In this document: in pieces, positions 57,976 through 64,000 of the stretch
Numbering within the stretch: position 1 is the stretch's first letter
Layout: every line of letters starts with the position of its first letter
Position numbers and translations under genes: made by a program
Origin: Massilia solisilvae
Lineage (GTDB): Bacteria > Pseudomonadota > Gammaproteobacteria > Burkholderiales > Burkholderiaceae_D
Direction: 5' to 3'
Assembly (NCBI RefSeq): GCF_024753215.1
Contig: NZ_JANUGV010000002.1
Coordinates: forward strand, 434,001 to 498,000
DNA length: 64,000 nt
Notes under the pieces: generated by a model
What the model was told of the DNA's origin: nothing
The model's input: only the letters and a program-made list of their open reading frames with translations
Databases searched by the model: none

Positions 57976-58932
57976 ATGTCGATACAATGGTTTCCGGGTC
58001 ATATGAACGCCGCGCGCAGGCAGGCGCAGGAGCAGATGGCCAGCACCGACCTGGTGATCGAGGTGCTCGACGCGCGCCTGCCCGAAGCAAGCCGCAACCC
58101 GATGGTCGAGGAGCTGCGCAAGCAGCGCAGCCGGCCTTGCCTGAAGGTGCTCAACAAGGCCGACCTGGCCGACCCGGTGGTCACCGCCGCGTGGAGCGCT
58201 TTCTACGACGCCCAGGATGGCGTGACCGCGTACGCGATGACGACCAAGAAGCCGGCCGACGTCGCGCGCATCCCCGACATGTGCAAGAAGCTGGCCCCGC
58301 ACCGCGGCACGGCCGAAAAGCCGCTGCGCATCATGATCATGGGGATCCCCAACGTCGGCAAATCGACGCTGATGAACGCGCTGCTCAAGAAGCGGGTGGC
58401 CAAGGTGGGCGACGAACCGGCCGTGACGAAAGCGCAGCAGAAGCTCTACCTGGGGCAGAACATCGTGCTGGTCGATACGCCGGGCATGCTGTGGCCGAAG
58501 ATCGAGATGGCCAGCGACGGCCTGATGCTGGCGGCCAGCCACGCGATCGGCTCGAACGCGCTGATCGAGGAAGAGGTGGCCGAGTTCCTGGCCGGGGTGC
58601 TGCTGGCGCGCTATCCGCAGCTGCTGGCGGCGCGCTATGGCCTGAAGACCGAGGGCATGGACAACGTGGCCGTGATCGAAGGCGTGGCCGCGCGGCGCGG
58701 TTTTCGCGTGCGCGGCGGAGAGTTCGACTACGAGAAGGCATCGCACACGCTGCTGCAGGACTACCGCACCGGGGCGCTCGGGCGCATCAGCCTGGAGACG
58801 CCGGAAACCCGCGCCGTGGCACTGGCGCGCCACCAGCAAGAGGTGGCGGAGCAGGAGCGCATCGCGGCCGAAAAGGCGGCCCAGCGCGCGGCCGATGCGG
58901 CGCGCGGCAAGCGCGGGTCGGTGCAGGAATAG
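57976..58932 (+). CDS. ylqF: Ribosome biogenesis GTPase YlqF/RbgA-type
   Basis: A 318-residue circularly permuted GTPase: the G4 motif LNKADLAD comes first (about residue 56), then G1 MGIPNVGKSTLMNALLKKR, then G3 VDTPGMLWPK. It helps mature the 50S subunit. The N-terminal SIQWFPGHMNAARRQAQEQ is the family signature. The tail is Ala/Glu-rich. Confidence 0.95.
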   Translation: MSIQWFPGHMNAARRQAQEQMASTDLVIEVLDARLPEASRNPMVEELRKQRSRPCLKVLNKADLADPVVTAAWSAFYDAQDGVTAYAMTTKKPADVARIPDMCKKLAPHRGTAEKPLRIMIMGIPNVGKSTLMNALLKKRVAKVGDEPAVTKAQQKLYLGQNIVLVDTPGMLWPKIEMASDGLMLAASHAIGSNALIEEEVAEFLAGVLLARYPQLLAARYGLKTEGMDNVAVIEGVAARRGFRVRGGEFDYEKASHTLLQDYRTGALGRISLETPETRAVALARHQQEVAEQERIAAEKAAQRAADAARGKRGSVQE

Positions 58933-58989
58933 CCGTTGGCCCCGGCGCGCCCGCGCCTTGACCAGCATCCCCGCGGTGGCGGATGTTCG

Positions 58990-59646
58990 CTAGCGCTTGC
59001 CGGATCGCTCGCGGGCTTCGGCAAGCGCCTGCCGTACCAGGGCCTGCGCGGCCCAGCCACAGGCCGCGAGCGCCTCATCGACACTGGCGCCGGCCACATC
59101 GCGTAGCGACAGCGCCGCCTCCGTTCCCATCACCGTGGCCAACGCATGGGCCAGCCGGCGGCGCGCCGCCGGCGTCAACTCGCCCTTCAATGAATCGACG
59201 ATCGGACCGATGTACTGCATTCGCCGCGCAGGCCGTGGCGGGCGCGATTGCTGCGGGTTGTCCAACCATGCGGACATGAACGAACGCTCGACCGCGTGCA
59301 GTCCCACCTCATCGTCGAGCAACAGCTTGTTCATGGTGCGCGCCGCGCGGGCGGCCATCTCGGCCGGATCGTCTTGCCCGGGACTGCAGAAGCTTTCCAG
59401 CGCGGGCACTGCCCGTTCGAACATCGCGTCGCTGATCAGGTCCTCCACCGAAGAGTAGTAGCGATAAGCCGTGGCACGGGACACCATTGCGCGCTCGGCC
59501 ACTTCGGGGAAGCTGGGCTTGCGGCCGCCCTCGCAGAGCGCGAGCGCCGCCTCGATGAGCGCGCGCCGCGTGCGCCGGCGTTGATTGGCGCGGCCTTCCC
59601 CGGCCGCTGCGGGAACACTGTCCCCACTTGACGTATTCGAATTCAT
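58990..59646 (-). CDS. TetR/AcrR family regulator
   Basis: About 218 residues. A disordered N-terminus (residues 1-22) precedes a helix-turn-helix (FPEVAERAMVSRATAYRYYS). The Met at 59646 (MNSNTSSGD) is chosen because the upstream Met at 59673 overlaps the palindrome 59656-59673. A typical TetR_C domain follows. It is divergent from the SnoaL-like gene, and the palindrome between them is a likely operator for both. Confidence 0.88.
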   Translation of the reverse strand: MNSNTSSGDSVPAAAGEGRANQRRRTRRALIEAALALCEGGRKPSFPEVAERAMVSRATAYRYYSSVEDLISDAMFERAVPALESFCSPGQDDPAEMAARAARTMNKLLLDDEVGLHAVERSFMSAWLDNPQQSRPPRPARRMQYIGPIVDSLKGELTPAARRRLAHALATVMGTEAALSLRDVAGASVDEALAACGWAAQALVRQALAEARERSGKR

Positions 59647-59655
59647 AAGTTCATA

Positions 59656-59698
59656 ATGAGACAAGCGTCTCATAAATAGAGTACAGTCTCATTATACT
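59656..59698. promoter_or_regulatory. Operator-like palindrome and promoter between tetR and the SnoaL-like gene
   Basis: The perfect inverted repeat ATGAGAC-AAGC-GTCTCAT lies at 59656-59673; a further half site GTCTCAT follows at 59686-59692. The -10-like TATACT at 59693-59698 serves the rightward gene. The -35 would fall in the palindrome's right arm, so bound repressor would block it. Confidence 0.65.
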
Positions 59699-59723
59699 TC
59701 ATTCACGTCAAGAGAGGAGCACC

Positions 59724-60188
59724 ATGGAACAGACTACCAGGGAGCAGTTCGATCGGATGATTGATCGCCATTTCCGCTTCGAGGCGGAGGACGACGTCGA
59801 GGGCGTGCTCAGTACGATGGTCCCGGAGGTCGAGCATGACGTGGTGGGCTCGCCCACCGGTCCGCTGCATGGCAGGGCGCAGGCACGCGGTTTCTACGAC
59901 GCGCTGTTTGCTGACCTTTCCGGCGAGAAGGTGACGTCGCTGCGACGCTACTACGGGCCGGACTTTGTCGTCGACGAGAGCCTGTGGGAAGGGACTGCGC
60001 CGGGAACGCCGTTCGGCATTCCCGGCAGCGGCCGCCGCTTGAGCTTTCGCCTGCTGCACGTGTTCGACATGGATCCAAGCGGTCTGATCCGGCGCGAGAA
60101 CGTGTGGATCGATCTTGCCTCGATCATGCAGCAGCTGGGCGCCACCCCGGCTGCGGCGGCTACTGCGCAGGACGGAGCGTGTCCATAA
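59724..60188 (+). CDS. SnoaL/NTF2-like protein
   Basis: A 154-residue protein with a cone-shaped NTF2-like fold pattern: REQFDRMIDRHFRFEAEDDV at the start, then VPEVEHDVVGSPTGPLHGRA, then FDMDPSGLIRRENVWIDLA. Such proteins act as polyketide cyclases, epoxide hydrolases or ligand-binding folds; the substrate is unknown. GAGAGGAGC precedes the ATG. Placed behind the TetR operator, it may respond to a small toxic molecule. Confidence 0.85.
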   Translation: MEQTTREQFDRMIDRHFRFEAEDDVEGVLSTMVPEVEHDVVGSPTGPLHGRAQARGFYDALFADLSGEKVTSLRRYYGPDFVVDESLWEGTAPGTPFGIPGSGRRLSFRLLHVFDMDPSGLIRRENVWIDLASIMQQLGATPAAAATAQDGACP

Positions 60189-60254
60189 CGGGCAATGCGC
60201 GCAGCCGCGCTTGCGAGCGGGGGCGCAAGGACGCGCCGTGGCCGGTGGCAGTTC

Positions 60255-61070
60255 CTACGCCGTCGCCGCGCCAAACCTGAAGCTCGACACCGCCAGGCTC
60301 CCGAAGAAGTCATCTTCGTGGTACACCAGCGCCGCCGGCTCCTGCTCGGCCGCGCCGAGCGCCACCATCAGCGGCATCAGGTGATCCTCGCGCGGGTGCG
60401 CCGCGCGCGCGCCCGGCGCCTCGTTCCAGTGCAGCAGCGCGGCGCTGCGCTCTTGCGGCGGCAAGTCGAGCATCGCATGGCGCAGCCAGCCGTCGAACGC
60501 GTGCGACGCCGCCTGGCCGCTTGGCCCGAACTGGCGCAGGTTGTGGAACGACAGCCCGCTGCCGATGATCAGCACGCCCTCATCCCTGAGCGGCGCCAGC
60601 GCGCGCCCGGCCTGGATGTGTTCGAGCGGGTCGTAGCCGTGGCGGATCGACACCTGCACCACCGGCATGTCCGCCTCGGGATAAATCGGGTACAGCATCG
60701 AGAAGGTGCCGTGGTCGAAGCCGCGCTGCGGATCGACCCCGCTGGTCAGGCCGCTGGCCGCCAGCAGCGCCGCCGCCCGTTCGGCCAGTTGCGGCTGTCC
60801 CGGCGCCGGGTAGCGGATCTGGTAGGTGTGCGGCGGGAAGCCGCCGTAGTCGTAGATCATGCCCGGCGCGTCGCCGGACGAGGCCAGATAGCCCGCCGCC
60901 TCCCAGTGGCTGGTCACCACCAGCACGGCTTTCGGCCGCGCGCCGACCTGGCGCTTGATGTCCACGAGCGAGGCCTCGAGCTTGTCGTAGGCGTGGCCGA
61001 ACTGGTCCTTCATCCACGGCCACGGGCCGCCGCCGTGGGACACGAAATAGGTGGGAAAGCGGGTGGTCAT
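60255..61070 (-). CDS. ygiD: Class III extradiol ring-cleavage dioxygenase, 4,5-DOPA dioxygenase-like
   Basis: A 271-residue LigB-family protein. FVSHGGGPWPWMKDQFG near the N-terminus holds the first metal histidine; VTSHWEAAGYL and IIGSGLSFHNLRQFGP hold others. YgiD opens the ring of L-DOPA in plant-like betalain chemistry, and the natural bacterial substrate is unclear. It lies next to a gene pair for a membrane protein and an M1 peptidase, with no clear link. Confidence 0.91.
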   Translation of the reverse strand: MTTRFPTYFVSHGGGPWPWMKDQFGHAYDKLEASLVDIKRQVGARPKAVLVVTSHWEAAGYLASSGDAPGMIYDYGGFPPHTYQIRYPAPGQPQLAERAAALLAASGLTSGVDPQRGFDHGTFSMLYPIYPEADMPVVQVSIRHGYDPLEHIQAGRALAPLRDEGVLIIGSGLSFHNLRQFGPSGQAASHAFDGWLRHAMLDLPPQERSAALLHWNEAPGARAAHPREDHLMPLMVALGAAEQEPAALVYHEDDFFGSLAVSSFRFGAATA

Positions 61071-61141
61071 GTGCTTGGCTCCTTTGGTTGCACCCTCATC
61101 TTAGCCCAAGACCTGCCGCGCCGCTTTTCCCTGCCGCGTTT

Positions 61142-62056
61142 TCAGCCGCGCTTGTCGCGCACCAGCTCGAGCATGGCGAACAGGCGCGCGCAGCGCATCC
61201 ATGCGATCGCCACCACCGCAAGCTGGGTCAGCACGAAGGCGCCGATGAAGCCGCCGATCCCCAGCGGCGGCACGTTCAGCCGCGCGATGGCCAGCAGCGC
61301 GGCCAGCGCCAGGCCCGCGACGGTGATGCCGAGGTAGCTGCCGAGCGTGGCCAGCGGGCGGCGCAGCAGCAGCTTCAAGCCCTGCCACCATGCCTTGACC
61401 GCCGACCTGCGGCGCCGGTCGCTGGCGAGCACCGCGCGGCCGGCGTCCAGGCTGGCATCGGCCAGCGCGAACAGCAGCGCGGCCACCGCGATCGCGGTCA
61501 TTTGCGCGTGGTTCGCCGACGATTCCAGGATCGCGCTCTCGCCATATTTCTTTGCGGCGGTGAAGGCGATGCCGGCCAGGCCGCCCATGAGTGCGAGCGG
61601 CACCACGGCCCACACCAGCATGCGCAGCAGGCGCATGTATTCCTGCACCCCGCCCGCGAGCAGCGCGCCAAAGCCGGGCTGCTGCGGTGCGCGCGCGGCG
61701 TGCATCGCCATGCCCGACAGCAGCGGCGAGAGCAGCAGCGTGAGCAGCAGGGCCAGCAGGTTGCCGTTGCCGATGCCGGTGCCGGCGCGCGAGTTGGCCG
61801 TCATCAGGTCTTCGATCACGGTCAGGTCGAGGCCGGCGGCGAGCTCGGACGCGTGCACCGAGTGGTCGAGCGCAGCCGAGAGCAGCTGCCACACGGGCAG
61901 GGTGGACACGGCGGCCGGCACCAGCAGCAGGCCGGCCCACCACGCCAGCAAACGCCACTGCAGGGCAGAGCGCGCGGCGCGCACGGCGGTCGCGGCGCGG
62001 TAGCCGGCCACAGGCGCGGCGGCAGTCGGAGCGGATTGGATGGCAGTGTTCATCAT
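61142..62056 (-). CDS. Polytopic membrane protein of unknown function
   Basis: A 304-residue protein with about six hydrophobic segments (for example LLAWWAGLLLVPAAVSTLPVW and IGGFIGAFVLTQLAVVAIAWM). No conserved motif that I know is visible. Its start overlaps the stop of the M1 peptidase (ATGA), so the two are coupled and may work together, for example in the envelope. Confidence 0.75.
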   Translation of the reverse strand: MMNTAIQSAPTAAAPVAGYRAATAVRAARSALQWRLLAWWAGLLLVPAAVSTLPVWQLLSAALDHSVHASELAAGLDLTVIEDLMTANSRAGTGIGNGNLLALLLTLLLSPLLSGMAMHAARAPQQPGFGALLAGGVQEYMRLLRMLVWAVVPLALMGGLAGIAFTAAKKYGESAILESSANHAQMTAIAVAALLFALADASLDAGRAVLASDRRRRSAVKAWWQGLKLLLRRPLATLGSYLGITVAGLALAALLAIARLNVPPLGIGGFIGAFVLTQLAVVAIAWMRCARLFAMLELVRDKRG

Positions 62057-64000
62057 ACGGTCGCGATCAGGGAAAGGAGGAATTGGACAAGCGCCGCAAA
62101 CTCGCTGCTCCAGCGGCGCGATGCGCTGCCGTCGGCCCTGGTGGTGCGGCTGTCATCGAGCTTGCTGGCGTCCAGGTAGTGGCGGCGCTGCGGATCGAGT
62201 TCGGCCGATACCGCCTTCGCCGGCTTGACCCACGTGAACCTGTGCCACTTCTCGTCGGCGTTCCACTGCACGGTTTCGCTGCTGCCGTCCGCGAACTTGA
62301 CGAGCAGGGTTTGCGGCACGGTGGCGGCGTACCTGCGCACGGTGACGGTGGTACGGAACGGGAACGGGCCTGTCCCTTCCTTCGCGCCCGGGTGCGACTT
62401 TTTCCACGCGCGGCGCTCGTCCTCGACCTGCTTGTCCACGTCATGGCCGGTCGATTCGAGCCATTTGCCGGCGACGCTGCGCGTCCCCGGCTGCGGCAAT
62501 TCCTCTTCGCTTGCCAGGCTGGTGACGCGGTCGTCGATTTTGGTCACGCCGTACACCTGCTGCGCGAATACCTGCTCGACGGCCTCGCGCTGGCCGCTTG
62601 CTTCGGCCAGCGTCTCGCGCAGATCGGCGATGCTGGGGTGGCGGAACTTCCAGCGCCGGTAGTATTCCTTGAATGCGCGCTCGAGCGCCGGCTTGCCGAT
62701 GCGCTCCTCCAGGTCGCGCATCATGGTCGCGGTGCGATGGTAGACCGGCCCGATGCCATGCAGCCGGTCCCACGCGTTGCGGCCCAGCGCGTCGGCCGGC
62801 TCCGCGGTCGTCGCGATGCCGCGCTCGTAGTCGAACGGCTTGAACCTGGGGGCGAAGCCGAGCGCCTTGAGCAGCGGCGTGGTCAGGTGCATCGCCTGGC
62901 CGCGCTCGCGCACCATGCGCATGTCCCAGTACTCGTTCAGGCCTTCGTCCAGCATCGGCTCCTCGAACTCATTGGAGGCCAGGATGCCGTAGAAGTAGCC
63001 GTGGCCGAACTCGTGGATGGTCACGAAGTCGAGCGCGCCCGCGGCAAAAGTGTCCGGCTCGACCCCGGCGTAGCCCTCGGCGGTGAAGAAGGTCGGGTAT
63101 TCCATGCCGCCTGCCTCGGTCGCGTTATACGGCGGGATCACCACGGTCAGCGTCTTGTACGGGTAGGGGCCGAGCGTGGTCGAAAAATAGGTGAGCGAGT
63201 CCTTGGCCGCCTTCAGCGCCGGCGCCGCGCTGGCCGCGTATTCGGGCGGGTAGAGCACCCTGATCGCGACCCTGGGGCTGCCCGGGCCGGTCCAGCTGTC
63301 TTCCAGCGGCGTGGCGCTGCGCTTGTCGGCGGTCCAGGCGAAGTCGTGCACGTCGTCCTGCACGTAGCGGTGGGTGCGCATGCCGTCCTTGTCGACGGGC
63401 GCGCCCTGCAGCTCGCCGGTGGCGCCCACCACGTACTCCTTCGGCGCGGTGATGCGCACGTCGTAGCTGCCGAAGTCGGCGTAGAACTCCGAGGTCAGGT
63501 GAAACTCGTGCACGTTCCAGCGGGGCGCGGTGGCGCCGCGTTCGCCCGGCAGTTCCAGCACGCCGATTTTCGGGAACCACTGGCCCACCAGGTGGAAGCT
63601 GCCGAAGTAGCCGGTGCGCGCAATCACGCGCGGCAGCTGGGTGGTGAAGTCGATGTCCAGCGTGGTCGAAGCGCCGGCTTTCACCGGCTGCGGCAGGTCC
63701 AGCCGCACCACGGTGTGGTCGCTGGCCGGGCCGTTGTCGGGATGGACGAACTGCCACGCCACCCTGGCGCCGCCCTGCGCCACGGCGTCCAGCGCAATGT
63801 GGCCCCATTCGCCTTTCTTGGGCTGCACGTCGGTGCGAAAGCCCGTGTCCAGGTTGCGCATCTCGGTGAAGAACGTGCTGTTCCTGCCTTCGAACGCGTT
63901 CATGTACAGGTGCAGGTACACGCTCCTGACCTCGGACTGGCTGCGGTTGCGCCAGGTGAGCTTCTCCTTGCCCGCGACGATGTGGCGCTCGGGATCGAGG
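62053..64000 (-). CDS. M1-family metallopeptidase, 3' part (cut by right edge)
   Basis: About 649 residues visible; the N-terminus is outside the window, since the frame is open to base 64000 and reads into family-like sequence (ERHIVAGKEKLTWRNRS). The zinc site is TIHEFGHGYFYGILASNEFE (HExxH with a downstream Glu), and DEGLNEYWDMRMV follows. M1 peptidases are gluzincin aminopeptidases. The C-terminal end lacks a long helical domain. The gene couples to the membrane protein downstream. Confidence 0.93.
   Translation of the reverse strand, partial: LDPERHIVAGKEKLTWRNRSQSEVRSVYLHLYMNAFEGRNSTFFTEMRNLDTGFRTDVQPKKGEWGHIALDAVAQGGARVAWQFVHPDNGPASDHTVVRLDLPQPVKAGASTTLDIDFTTQLPRVIARTGYFGSFHLVGQWFPKIGVLELPGERGATAPRWNVHEFHLTSEFYADFGSYDVRITAPKEYVVGATGELQGAPVDKDGMRTHRYVQDDVHDFAWTADKRSATPLEDSWTGPGSPRVAIRVLYPPEYAASAAPALKAAKDSLTYFSTTLGPYPYKTLTVVIPPYNATEAGGMEYPTFFTAEGYAGVEPDTFAAGALDFVTIHEFGHGYFYGILASNEFEEPMLDEGLNEYWDMRMVRERGQAMHLTTPLLKALGFAPRFKPFDYERGIATTAEPADALGRNAWDRLHGIGPVYHRTATMMRDLEERIGKPALERAFKEYYRRWKFRHPSIADLRETLAEASGQREAVEQVFAQQVYGVTKIDDRVTSLASEEELPQPGTRSVAGKWLESTGHDVDKQVEDERRAWKKSHPGAKEGTGPFPFRTTVTVRRYAATVPQTLLVKFADGSSETVQWNADEKWHRFTWVKPAKAVSAELDPQRRHYLDASKLDDSRTTRADGSASRRWSSEFAALVQFLLSLIATV

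Overview
The window is GC-rich, densely coded DNA from a Gram-negative betaproteobacterium. It is most likely from the Oxalobacteraceae (Massilia/Duganella/Janthinobacterium relatives). This rests on the gene order gyrA-serC-pheA-hisC-tyrA-aroA-cmk-rpsA-ihfB-lapA-lapB-ugd-rfaE, the tmRNA with tag ANDNSYALAA, and the protein sequences; no database search was possible. No rRNA, tRNA, CRISPR array or intact insertion sequence was seen. The only structural RNA recognised is tmRNA.

Region 1 (1-1410) holds the 3' end of an F1 ATP synthase gamma gene followed after 17 bp by the epsilon gene. The beta gene (atpD) that almost always lies between them is absent. A small unknown gene follows. Region 2 (1612-20802) is a large hopanoid locus. 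Two MEP-pathway genes lie within it: dxs leads into hpnD-shc-hpnG, and ispH heads the operon ispH-hpnH-I-J-K-L. The transport-like genes hpnN-mlaA and hpnM sit between them. hpnA, hpnB and a ferritin-like di-iron protein close the locus. Together they would make C5 precursors, presqualene diphosphate, hopene, adenosylhopane, bacteriohopanetetrol and its cyclitol-ether form, and export the products. hpnC and hpnE are not in the window. Region 3 (20937-23600) has an amidase and a dihydrofolate-reductase-like gene coupled to a TetR regulator behind a small palindrome.

Region 4 (23659-27503) is a mobile-looking 3.3-kb island between two imperfect direct repeats of about 265 bp. Both repeats end in the same 15 nt of the tmRNA 3' end. 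The island carries a YefM/RelE-type toxin-antitoxin pair and a tightly overlapping T6SS cargo operon (Hcp, Rap1a-like immunity protein, Tae4-like amidase, a frameshifted second immunity-like gene, a small membrane protein). No integrase remains. ssrA itself follows at 27489-27847.

Region 5 (27918-50492) is core genome: a glycine-zipper protein, gph, ubiG, an OmpA-like protein, gyrA, the aromatic amino-acid supraoperon through cmk, rpsA and ihfB, then lapA-lapB, ugd, rfaE, a ComEA-like protein, an M28 peptidase and cysM. Two families of paired-hairpin repeats fill many intergenic gaps here. Region 6 (50585-64000) has a small conserved protein, the operon moxR-DUF58-tgpA-mltB, an HDAC-like deacetylase, a small membrane protein, ylqF, a TetR regulator divergent from a SnoaL/NTF2-like gene around a perfect operator-like palindrome, a DOPA-dioxygenase-like gene, and a membrane protein coupled to an M1 peptidase that runs off the right edge.
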